Source of the DNA: Trema orientale
Lineage: Eukaryota; Streptophyta; Magnoliopsida; Rosales; Cannabaceae
Direction: 5' to 3'
NCBI GenBank assembly: GCA_002914845.1
Contig: JXTC01000059.1
Coordinates: 114,074-178,073 of the forward strand
Length of the DNA stretch: 64,000 nt
The translations under genes and the position numbers were made by a program. The notes under the pieces are model-generated. The model ran no database searches. It worked only from the letters and a program-made list of their open reading frames with translations, and was not told the origin of the DNA. This document shows positions 34,960 to 46,100 of the stretch, in pieces. Every line of letters begins with the position of its first letter. The stretch's first letter is position 1.

Positions 34960-35760
34960 AATTTACATTTTTAGAATTATTCATGTATAAATTGGTGAAG
35001 CTCATCAAATAGTGATTTCCATCCATAGTATGTGTCATACAATACGACAAATGGGTCTTGCTTTTGAACGCCCTCAAGCTTGGCGATATATTCAAATATT
35101 CAGCACGTATGCTTAAATTATCTCAGCCCCAGCACATGTATTTGTTAGGCTTGAATAAATGGTGCTAGCGGTAGTAGAGGAGGTTTTGGCCACATAGGAT
35201 CGTCACAGATGTGATCCTTGATGAAGGTGGTGGTATGATGATTTGGATCTCAAAGAGTGAAGATTCACAAGTGTTATCTTGTGATTCTTCCTCATTGATC
35301 CACTCATGATTCTCCTCCTCACTTGAGTAGTCATCATCAAACAAACCCCAGATCCTCCTGCTTGTGCTCGGCTCCTTATGGTGGCTTTCATCTTTATATA
35401 TGTCTCATGTGTTCCTTGCCACTATCTCCATCCTCTCCAACTTTTCCATACGAAGCCTTGTCTCTTCTGAAAAATTGGCAACAATGTCCTCAAAGTCGGG
35501 AGAAGACTTTACTCGGTGAGGTGGAGTATCAAATCATGGCGTCGAAATGTTGGAATTATCCCCCGAGGTAAGGTGACTTAGTTGTTCATTCCAACTTCGA
35601 TAGTCAAAATCGGCCATCTTCTAACAAACAATAGAACAGATACTTGGCAAAAAGAAGTGGTACAATTTCCTTTTCTACCCAAGTTCTTATTTAAACCATC
35701 GAGAAAATTTTGTATTTGACACTCTCAAGAGAATCCATAATGAGGAAACGTCGTGAGCAG
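34960..35760 (-). pseudogene. Degenerate gag-like frame of element D
   Basis: The minus strand carries ADFDYRSWNEQLSHL, SPDFEDIVANFSEE, EEENHEWINEEESQDNTCES, MWPKPPLLPLAPF and, at the end, YIAKLEGVQKQDPFVVLYD with KSLFDELHQFIHE. The order matches element E and several stops differ between the two copies. Both therefore derive from an ancestor that was open over this length. Function is unknown. Confidence 0.62.
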
Positions 35761-35960
35761 GATTTTGTATCTCCACCAAGCACAATAAAATGGCTTGAAG
35801 TCTCGTTGAGTAAACCACGAAATGACTTGTCGATCTACTATCGCCAAGTACCTTGCAAAATAAACATAAAAAAAATGAAGAATGAAAAATAAAAAAATAA
35901 ACGCCTAAATTAAAATCAAGTCACTTACTTCTGATATCAACAACAATCTAAAACACTAAT

Positions 35961-35979
35961 TCTCCGGCAACGGCACTAA
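35961..35979 (-). other. Primer-binding site of element D
   Basis: The minus strand reads TTAGTGCCGTTGCCGGAGA directly inside the right LTR. It is the same TGGCGCCGTTGCCGGGGA type as in element E, with two changes. Confidence 0.8.
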
Positions 35980-38623
35980 AAACTTATTACACTATATGCA
36001 TATATGTAAAATAACTGAAAGTGCATAGGTCTTAATTAAGTAATAAAGTGATAAGAGAATTGTGGATCCTACGAGGAATTGGGTGTTAAATTATCACTAA
36101 GTATCAAAATTAATATCATAACCTAACTTTATCTAGGCAACTAAACTTGATGAATTTATACTTAATTAAATACAAATATAAATATAAGATATGGAAATTT
36201 CTATGCACAAATGTACTAGAGGATTGAATTCACCTAACCATCAACTATGTCTTATGATTATCAATTGTGTTCAAATCAATTATTTCTAGTTTATAAGCCG
36301 AGAATCCAAAGGTATTTCTACTCCCTCTCTTGAGTGCTGAGTGAAATTATTCATAAATTCTAATTCCAATATCTCTATTTCAAATCTATAAATTAAGAAT
36401 TCACTATATTTAATGGTTCTTTGATCATAGCTTCAAAGGAATTATAGGTTCTCTCAAACTCTACAAAATCCTAAGTTATACTATCCTATGGTCGTATCTA
36501 AAATTCCCTCTCTCAAGTGCTGAATTCTAGAAACCAAATTATCCAACTAGTGGCCAATTAATTGAGAAGCATTAAACATGGAATAGCGTAAATAAATTCA
36601 AGAACAACGTCAAAATATTAACCCAAGATTAACTAACCCAAGAGGGGAGGCGAATATTGTTTTAAAAAACTCTTGCAAACTTTTCTTGATAAGCAAGTAA
36701 ATTGTGCAAGTAAAGAATATAACAAGTAAAAATAGCTAAATATCATACACAAGATCAAAGTAAATAAATTAAAGAGATAGGGATAGAGAAATGCAAACAT
36801 TATTTTTACGAGGTTCAACAAACTCGACGGTTTATCTACGACCCCAGCTCTTGGCAACCTGGTTTAAGCTTTTTACTATCAGATCAAGAACATGGGCTTG
36901 ACCGACCTTTTTATACAACGAGTGATTTCTCCTTAGGTACACTCACGCCTTTATAATAGCTTTGAATCCGGCTCTATCACGCCTAACTCAGATTGTTTAG
37001 ACTTCGGTGCCAATCTCACCTAAACCGGGTTGTTTATGAATCCGGTATCAAGCTCACCACACAGATACAATATGGTTTTTGTAACCCCCCTAATTTTTTG
37101 TGAGCAACTTTATTGTATTTCTTTTGTATATTTTAATGTGGGATGAGAAATACAATAAAGATTGTAATATATTGTTAAATCTTACACACAAAATTTACGG
37201 GGTTAATTTCGTGAATTTATTGTTACATAGATTAAATTGGAGCTTAGTTTTGGCAATTTGAAGTTAGTGTAAATTAATGAGAAGTTATAAACTCTTAGGT
37301 AATATAGATGTTTTGAAACGTTTTTATTTCACGGGTCAAAGCTGCAATACTTGCAAAGGTATAGTTGTAGAAAATTTTGTAGTGAGGATCAACGTGCAAA
37401 GTCAGGATTTTTCACTCAATACGCTCAGACCATTTACGTGTCTTTGTTGGGGAGTTCTGTTTATATTGTTCCAACACCTCACCTTTGAGCTATCGTATTA
37501 AGAGAGAAATGCCTATTGAAAATACAAGTTTAATCAACATATAATTTCTTGTACTTCATTTTCCTTTATTCTCTCATTCACACGTTCCTCTCACTCTCTC
37601 TCTCTGTTGTTTTCCTTCCCGTTTTCATTTGTCACCAGCACAAAAATGTGAGAGTTCCTTGTTGCATGTTCCAAATTAAGGATTTCAGAGACTCTGGTAT
37701 TACTGATACTTGAAGATTCTTGGAGTTTTGGGGTGCTAAAGCCTCTAGGTAATTACTGGTTTGTTTTCTCTCAAAAGTTTAAAAACCTGAATGTTCTTTG
37801 TTTCAGAACACGTTCTTGGTTTGCATGTTGATATTCATATGAATATTCTTAATAACTGTTATGGGTTGGTGTCCTAAGACCTTTTTTAGTCTCTATCTTG
37901 TTGTAAAGCATGTAAAATGCATTTCTGATCGGATTGTATAGTTTGATTTGGAGTTTTCACAAAAAATTCAGAATCTGGAATTTCTGGTTTTTCACTGAGC
38001 AGTTTCTGTTCTTGGGCTATTTCGTACCCTTAACCTTATCCAAATGAGCTGAAATTTTAGTATGTCGTAGTAGACACTGAGCTCTTTCCGAATTGACCTT
38101 ATTTGTAAAATTTGGTTAAGGATTCGATTTTCTGTGAGTTTTTCAAAATACGTTTTTTGTCGCTGTCAGCAAATCAGAGTCTCAGCTCTGGAGTTATTTT
38201 TGGTTGACCAGAATTGATTTTGGTCAACAAGAATCTATTTTTAATGCCTAAATCAACTCATTGAACATGAGTTGGCTTCTGGGGTTATTTTGGTCGACCA
38301 GGGTTGATCGACCAAACTTTTTAAGATCCAGAAAATGATCGTTTTAAGTGTTTTACACTGAAGTTTGATTGTATTTTAACCCCTGGTATACCTTGAACAG
38401 TATATTTGAGAGCAATGACTGAAACCAAGTTGCATTTTGTATTTAAGGCTGAGATAAGTTAGATATGTAATTATAATAGTGTTAATATTAAATTAAGTGG
38501 GAACTTGGAGTTAGGAAAAAAGCTCCAATTAATCTTATGACTGTATTGTGTTACAGTAGGTTCGGTTGTGCGTGAGATTTTGATGCGGACAATTTTACTA
38601 ACGCTTGAGGTACACCATTTCCA

Positions 38624-38712
38624 AGTAAGTGCAGTTATTTGTTACAGCATTGAGTAAGTGCAGTTATTTGTTACAGCATTGAGTAAGTGCAGTTACTTAT
38701 CTAAAGCATTGA
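38624..38712. repeat. 29-bp tandem repeat, three copies
   Basis: The unit agtaagtgcagtta.tt......agcattg is repeated three times within solo LTR L. The third copy is diverged. Confidence 0.9.
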
Positions 38713-38876
38713 GTAACTAATGAAGCAAAAATTTGTGCTAGAAATATATTTATTGTGCTTTGTTTATTATACGTGCTAAGTTGATTTTGTGTTGCTAAGA
38801 TGTTGTGTTAGCACATAGTAAAGTACTTACGCAAATGCACATATATGCACTTACCAATTGATACATGTGGTAAATT

Positions 38877-39424
38877 GTTACGTGCACAGTTAGTGATGCT
38901 TGTGATGAGTCACTAATAGAATTAAGGTAACGATGCTTGTGATGAGTCATTACGTGCACATTTAGTGATGCTTGTGATGAGTCACTAATGGAATCAAAGT
39001 AACGATGCTTGTGATGAGTCGTTATATGCAAATCTAGCGATGCTTGTGATGAGTCACTAACGGAATTAAGGTAATAATACTTATGATGAGTCGTTACGTG
39101 CACATTTAGTCATTCTTGTGATGAGTCACTAACGGAATTAAGGTAACGATGCATGTGATGAGTCGTTACGTGCACATTGGAATTAAGGTAACGATGCTTG
39201 TGATGAGTCGTTATGTGCACATTTAATGATGCTTGTGATGAGTCACTAATGGAACTAAGGTAACGATGCTTATGATGAGTCGTTACGTGCATAGTTAGTG
39301 ATGCTTATGATGAGTCACTAACGGAATTAAGGTAACGATGCTTGTGATGAGTCGTTACGTGCACATTTAGTGATGCTAGTGATGAGTCACTAACGGAATT
39401 AAGGTAATGATGCTTGTGATGAGT
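38877..39424. repeat. 72-bp tandem array inside solo LTR L
   Basis: Seven full units of 72 bp and one 45-bp unit are present. Each unit has two half-units ending gatgcttgtgatgagtc, one preceded by gtgcacatttagt and the other by gaattaaggtaac. The array ends at an ambiguous base (39,425), right in a unit, so the true copy number may be higher. Minus-strand open frames here merely translate the repeat. Confidence 0.93.
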
Positions 39425-41673
39425 NTTAGGTAAGAAAACAAAAAGGGTTTAGGAACTGTTACTGTGTGTTATTGCTGGTATACTTGTTATGCTCGTTTTT
39501 TGTAGCTTTATTGTGGACTGTGGATGCCGTGTTAAATTTTGTGTAGTTTGCCTATTTTGGAGTTTGGTGTACTGTTTGTCTGCCTTATTAAGTGTTATGC
39601 TTATGTAGTTACTCCGTGCTGTAGGTAAAGGAAAGAAAAAGGTTGTCTAGTGATGAGCGGACCAGTCAGCGTGCAATGTACATATAGCCTGACCGTGAGA
39701 AAAATGAAAATATTTTGATATTTTCGAAGTTATTTTGTATAATTATGTGGTGAACAAAAGGAGCGTTTGTGAAAAAGGAGTTAAATGTGGTTGTATTTTT
39801 AAGTTGAAAATTTATTAACATCTCAATATTTTTGTTATATAAAATGGATGTGTTTTAAAAAAAAATTAGCTAACAGGTTCTAATCGTCCTTGTTATGGGA
39901 AATTTTTACAAAATAATATCTTTAGTCATTCTTAACATAGAGGATGTTACAGTTTTTGTTTATTAAAACACTAAACTAGAATCTCTATTTAATGAAGATT
40001 ATAGATACAAGTTAAGCCTAGAGAGAATAGATGTGGACACAAGATATGATCTAGTTTGGCCCAAGCGATTTTTATGAAAAAGTGGATTTAAAAGTTTGAA
40101 TCACAAAAATTGATTTAAACAACTTGAAAGTAAGATTAAAGCAATGTATGAATGTTCAAAAATTGTTTTAAGTGTTAGAAAAGCTTCTATTTATAGACTT
40201 GAATGAAAACTAGCTATTGTAGACCGTTTGACAGACAAAATGTCATTTTCGGTAGACTGAAAGTACATTTCGGTCGACTGAAAATACTAGCCCTTGAAAG
40301 TGTAGTTCTAACAGTCGAATTTGAAAACCTGTTAAAAATTGGACGAAGAATCGGTAGACTGAAAATAGGAATCGGTCTGCCGAAAATACCAGAGAGCTTG
40401 TTTTGATTTTATTTCAAGTCTTTTTCGATTCTTTTCAAAATTATGACTTCTTAAATTAATTTTTATGAAATATGGATACTATAGAAATTCATAAATCAGT
40501 TTAAAAGTTTATGTAAAATAAATTTCAAATTTTAATTGGAGATAAACAAGTTTAACAATATTGGTTTGAAAATTTCTAATTTTATGAAACATTTGAGTCA
40601 TTAAGATCATATTATGTGTAAATAAGTATTCAAGTACAAGAACTAAGTGTTTAACCTTTGGTAAACTAAGTCTTGTATTATTGATATTTGTCTTCAAGCT
40701 CTTTTCCATAATCCGTCTTGAATGTCTTGTGATCCTTTCAATTTAGATTGCTGCACACTCAATTAGATTATTAGTTCTTAATCATATATTTGTTAACTTC
40801 AAAACATGAGTATAAGATTGATGATACAAAGCATGAGTCAACACAAAGAACATATTGAGAATCAAGACATAGAATCAAAGTACAAGCTACATCATTTCTC
40901 TATCATATAACAACTAGTAAAATATAGGAGAATCCAAACATGTTCAATAATCAAGTACAATACAAAATTCAAATGAAATTAGGGTGAGAAAGAAGATGAC
41001 AAAAATTCTTTTGTGGAGGTAGAACTTCAAGCCTTCAATTCTTCAAGCAACTCTCTCAAGCTTCCTCTCCAAATTTCAGCTCCAAGCTCCTTCCTCTCTA
41101 GGAGTTTTGAGCTCTCTTTATTGTCTTTTCTCTCCAACTTTCCACCCTTGAGATAGAGGCTTAAGGGTGTATTTAAGGGTCTTCAAGATGACTTAGTCTG
41201 GGTGGAATATCAATCATTCGATTAGATGGCATTAAGGGCCGAAATTAGCCCTAGAATCTCACTAAAAATGCGTTTCCGGATGCGACAGAGTGCCGCGGCA
41301 CTCCTTGGCAAGCGCCACGGTGCTCAAGGCTCTGGAGAAGTTTCTTTCAGAGAGCGCCGCGGCATTCTCTGACCAGTGCCGTGGCTCTCCCAGTTCTGGA
41401 AAATCAGGACGGCACTGTTCTTCTCGAGAGCACTGTTTCATCGTTTTAGCTCCGTTTTGTGTGATTTTCATTATGTTGTGTTTGTATCGGACTCAACTTC
41501 AATCTAAAAGGGTTATAATATCCATGTTTGGTGCCAATTCATCTTGACTCTCTTTTATTGATAAGAACTATAAAAATAAAGTAAAAATACATCAAACCAA
41601 CAAAAATGCTCGAGAACTTACAACTAATTGAGTTGAGTAATACTTAATTTATGAGTGAATTAATCACTCATCA

Positions 41674-43123
41674 CAAATACTTATTGATCAATTATTTATT
41701 GAGTGTGACTTTGATTATGTATTGGTTTCTATGCTTTTCTTCCTATGAGTTGTATACTTTTGGCAAAATAATTTTCTTGCTTTTCTTTTGTTTATTTGAA
41801 TAAGTTGTGAGTTTTGTTTAGATGAGATATCTTGTTATTGATGATAAGTATAGTCTACATATTCTTTAGGTCTTTTGAAATGCAATTCATTGAAATTATT
41901 TATGTGCTTAATTTGTATTGGTTAAAGCTAATTCTTAATTCTATATATTTAAGCACCATGAATCATGATCATTGATTACTTTGAGCTTTAGAGAACATTT
42001 ATGTGCATTAGTAGGCTTGATATCTCATGAACTCTAGAATCCATTTGAGTATTACTTGAGGCGAAACTCTAGGTTAAGTATCATTGAAGAGAGGATCTAG
42101 GCATTTCTTTAGATCGTTTGTGCCTTTGAAGCTAACCTAGAAAAATTTCTCACTAGTTACCATTTGAGTCTATTTGACCTAATTCTTTCTCTACCCACAT
42201 AAGTTCAACTGATCCATCCAATAAATTTCCTCACCTTTACTTTAGGCATGGTTGCATCGTTGCATAAAATTGAAGATAGAAAGTTAAAAGTAAGCATGTT
42301 GGTTAGAAAGCTGAAAGCAAGCATGTTGGTGGTGTGAAATTCCTCTTCTGGTTTGGTTCTTAAAAAAAAGAATTTGTGCGAATTGTGTATTACTTTCTAT
42401 TCTTTTCAATATTGGGGACAATATTGAGTTTGAGTTTGGGGTTAAGGTTTATGTTTCTCTTCTTTTTATCACAATCCTTATCATATAAAAAAAATTGAAT
42501 AAAGGATTGTAATTAGTTAGTCTTTCTGTATATATGCTCGTTGTGGGAATAATTGAAGAAAGAGAATAATGTAATGGGTGATTAGTGAATAAAATTTTTT
42601 ATGAGAATCATACAAGATCCTTGAGTTGTGATGTATTATGCCTAGGGTAATCTGAGCTGGAAACTATCTTTCTTATCTACCATTTCACCCTGACCTTACA
42701 TTACAAGCCATAAAAGACCTTTCGATCTTTTATAACACAATAACCTACATTAGTTGAGAGCAACATAAAAGTGCTTATGGTAGTTTCAATTTGCATTATC
42801 TAGAGAGCATTCATAGTCTACTAAGCACATAAGTGTATCCGGAGTTCATTGGGTTGAGTGAGATTGATTGTGCACATACTTACACAAGAATGTCTTGAGT
42901 GAGTTGAAGCCGATGCTTGATGTTAAAATTCTTGATACTCTTAATATTTGCATTTTATTTGAACTTGGAATATTTTCTAACTTCGAAGATACTTGCATGG
43001 TAGTTGATTTGATACAAAACTTACACTTTGTTTCTATTCTTGTTTTAATACTTGATTCGTGTTTTTCTTTTTCTTTGTTTTGTTTTACTTGAGGACAACC
43101 AAAGGTTTGAGTTTGGATATATT
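41674..43123 (+). other. Element E 3' internal region, noncoding
   Basis: It continues the internal region of E after the D insertion. It aligns in reverse to 33,328-34,800 of D. A polypurine-like stretch (gaggacaaccaaaggtttga) lies near 43,090, just before the 3' LTR start TGATGAGAG. The 74-residue frame at 42,868-43,092 is partly shared with D but carries different stops, so coding is not established. Confidence 0.65.
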
Positions 43124-46100
43124 TGATGAGAGTGTATTTTACTCACAAATTAAGTATTCTCCATTTCAAACAATTCTAAGTTCTCAAGTATTTGTATTGT
43201 TTTAATATTGTTTTGTGTCTTTGTTGTAGAAAATAAGAAATAAGACAATGCATTTTTAGGTACCGAAATGGAGAGTTTCAAGGCTCTTTTTTGGGAGTTA
43301 GCAAAGCCAATTGAAACATGGTGATTTGTGGGCATTGGAATGCATGAAAATATTTTATAAAAGACTTGAGCAATGCAATATTGATTGGTAGCTTTAAGAT
43401 GCAAAAAAGGGCTCATTGGAGAGTCACAACAAAAAATGTGCTTAGGCACTATTCAGGGGTTCTGCAGTGTTCTAAATGGAGCATTGAATTTTGGGGACCA
43501 GCAAGAGCAGCACCATAGAGCTCTAAATAGAGCACCATAGTGCTTCCCCCCTGAAGAAAATTTTTCAGAAACATGGGTATTGAAGTGCTGCTGACCAAAT
43601 GCCACTGCGCTCGGATAAATCCTACAGGCAGTAAGGCAACTACCGCAGTGCTTGCCTACTCAATTTTAGCTCATTTCATGAGCGTTGCAGTGCTCTAAAC
43701 ATAGCGTCGTGGTGCCATCCCGCGTTAGGAGTGGGGTTTTTAGGAGATTTTATGTAACACCCCCTAGCTTATCTATATAACTATAAACCATAACTTTAGT
43801 TTTGTTCAAACAAATGGGCCAATTTAAACTTTTCAAACTCTATAACAAAATTAGTTGTGTGGCATTACTTTCTGAAAGTGTCTTTACAAAATATACAACT
43901 AAAAGGTCCTTATCAGTTTATCTTGCCATCAGCAATAATATTTATAACACATCAAAATATCGAAATACAAAGAAAGCATCGCCTATAAGTCAAGCTCGTC
44001 TACATCTGTATGATCATAGCGACAAGAAAGTCTGCTAGCTAACCAACAACTCTATACATTGTAGGTCTCCTCGCTTACATTACAGGAACTAAATGAGCTA
44101 ATGCCTAGTAAGTAAAGATCATGTATACTTGTGAACGTGTTTCATGCAAAAATTTTATTCAAATCGCCATTGTACTCTCTTTTATTTATAACTTTTCATT
44201 TTGATGCACTTTTCTTAGAAAACATTCTTTATAGGGCCATTGAGTACACTATAAAGTCACGGCAGACGGTAGGTCGTGCTCACATATGTGGGAAGGAAAC
44301 AAATGGCCAATGTGAACCATACCTACCTAATGCAGACCGACTAGGTAATGCACCTAATAAATCTCATAATACAATGCTCAGTCCCGATAGTCGGTAAGCC
44401 ATGCCTACCTATGCAAGAAGGATACCTGTACAACCTATACCTATCCAACACAGAAAGATTAAACAATATACTTAAAATATATCTCGTAAAATAAGTACAA
44501 TGGTACTACTTTAAATCCAATGCATGGAAAACTTCACTTCTCTGAAAATCAAGCTTAAATGATCATGCCATGCTTATGTCTTTCATGAACTTAGATCAAC
44601 TATAGAAATAATACATATTACTATAATACATATAAACATGCAGGAAAACATCTTATATTTACCAGTGTCCTTGTGATGCAGTTAAAATAAATCTTTACTT
44701 ACCTTGTGTCCGATAGAAAAGATAGTAAAAAAGGTCAATATTCTCTGTGGCAAGGTGTGTGGAAGACTTGATATAAATTACATTACTAAAATGATTACTA
44801 CAATGTAAAGTGCTTAAAGAAAATAACCACAAGACTTAAATCATAACTTTCACAAAATTAGAAAACCTAATCACAAAATGAACCGAAAGCATACAAGTGA
44901 TATGAGGTACATAGTAGCCAATAACTAGCATTGAATACTAATTAAAATCATCAAAATATGAATGCTAGTTCTTTAGTACAAAAATGATCCAAAATGGCAC
45001 AAACTTTCGTAAAAACTAGTCCATTTGCTTCTAAATTGTACCATTTGGTTTTAAAAATATTTGGATAGTACCTCTCCTATTTTTAGGGCATTCCCACATC
45101 CTTTAAATAATGGTTTAAGACCTGCAATGAAAATCGACAAGCTAATTTCCACATATGCATATCAAAGAGGATCATTTAGAACAACCTAAGTGCACTTGAA
45201 TTCCTTTCGATTTAGACAAAGTTTAAGCCCACTTTTACACTTATATATCATCACAACCAGCAAGTAAATAGATGTAATATACATAAAAGGATCAATATCT
45301 TACACATTCCAAGTAAAAAAAAATCAAATTACAAGTGTCGACAACTTATTCCAATAATGAAAATACTTGAATCGATAAATAGTAAATTTTAGGGCTTCAG
45401 GTCCAATTTTATTTCTCTACTTAAATTCTATACTTTCAGATATATGAGTGAGTTCCTAAGACTTTTATTTATCCTATAAGAGCTTTGGTTTAAGAGCTAC
45501 AGTAAGAGAAACCAATTATAAACTCAAAATTCTACATAAACCTTACCTTGACTAGTTTAAGCTTTTGCTAAATCTCATACCTTCTACCTCCACCAAATTG
45601 ATTCCCCAGGCTTTGAATTAATTTTAGGACTCAAAAGGACCTAGAAGAACTATTATTTAAGTGGTATCAAGTAGAGAATTGAAATAAGAAAATAAAATCT
45701 AGGAAGAAGAACTACTAGAATTACCCTGACTAGTTTAGACCTATCTTATTTTCTTGAGTTCCAATTTGAGTTCTACCACTTGGAAACTCTTGAAAATAGT
45801 TGGGAGGAGTTGAGAGAAGTCTAGAAAGGAGTTAGAGAGTTTCAAATCATGGTTGGAGAGAAAGGATAAGAAAATGGCTAGATTTGGTCTAAAAGTGATA
45901 CTTAATGACTAAGAAATGGCACAACTTAAATTCTAAGGGGTATTTTAGCTATTTTGCACATTACTTTCCATGTGTCCAGTTCTAAAACCTCCTTAGCATA
46001 CTCACCATGTTGCTGGTCAATCCCATATACCTAAGTGTAGACAAAGTTGGTGAATCCTATCTTAGAAAGTGAAAACTAGTCATACTTTGACTTATGATCC

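Larger units (their letters stand above)
37080..39951 (+). mobile_element. Solo LTR L, perfect TSD gtttt, with tandem arrays
   Basis: It runs TGTAACCCCCC ... GAGGATGTTACA over 2,872 bp and is flanked by identical gtttt at 37,075-37,079 and 39,952-39,956. The TGTAAC..CCC and GGATGTTACA ends are typical of Del/Tekay-type LTRs. A CT-rich leader after 37,560 suggests plus orientation. It contains a 29-bp triplet repeat and a 72-bp array (separate entries). No coding region is supported. Frames over the array are open only because 72 is divisible by three. Confidence 0.9.
36616..40843 (-). mobile_element. Solo LTR K nested in the D 5' LTR
   Basis: On the minus strand it starts TGTTGACTCATGC and ends ..GGGTTAATA (expected CA, apparently mutated to TA). 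Flanks are caaaa (36,611-36,615) and caaag (40,844-40,848), a TSD with one change. A minus-strand TATA box (TCTATAAATAGAAG) lies near 40,188-40,200. Without the nested LTR its length is about 1.35 kb. The U3 at 40,210-40,390 has five cgg.agactgaaa-type direct repeats. No internal region is present. Confidence 0.7.
31642..41673 (-). mobile_element. Non-autonomous LTR element D nested in E
   Basis: The 3' LTR is 31,642-33,327, the internal region 33,328-35,984, and the 5' LTR 35,985-41,673 (itself interrupted by nested LTRs). Both LTRs end TGATGAGTGATTAAT on the minus strand. The primer-binding site is next to the right LTR and the polypurine-like tract next to the left one. Flanking bases are aaaat and caaat, a plausible 5-bp TSD with one change. 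The internal region aligns with that of E in opposite orientation, so D is a sister copy that jumped into E. Confidence 0.78.
35985..41673 (-). repeat. 5' LTR of element D, interrupted by nested LTRs
   Basis: LTR sequence occupies 35,985-36,615 and 40,844-41,673. The two parts align consecutively with the 3' LTR of D (31,642-33,327). Between them lie a solo LTR of 4.2 kb and, inside it, another. The U3 segment at 41,280-41,430 is GC-rich, with repeated gccgcggcact/agtgccgtggc palindromic motifs. Confidence 0.82.

Noticed and set aside
38795-39292. Two long minus-strand frames with repeated HVTTHHKHRYLNS pattern, like a His-rich repeat protein
   Set aside because: They are translations of a 72-bp noncoding tandem array inside an LTR. 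The period is divisible by three, so frames stay open by arithmetic.
41262-41547. Frames on both strands over gccgcggc motifs
   Set aside because: Part of the U3 of element D. The same segment in the sister LTR is not open.
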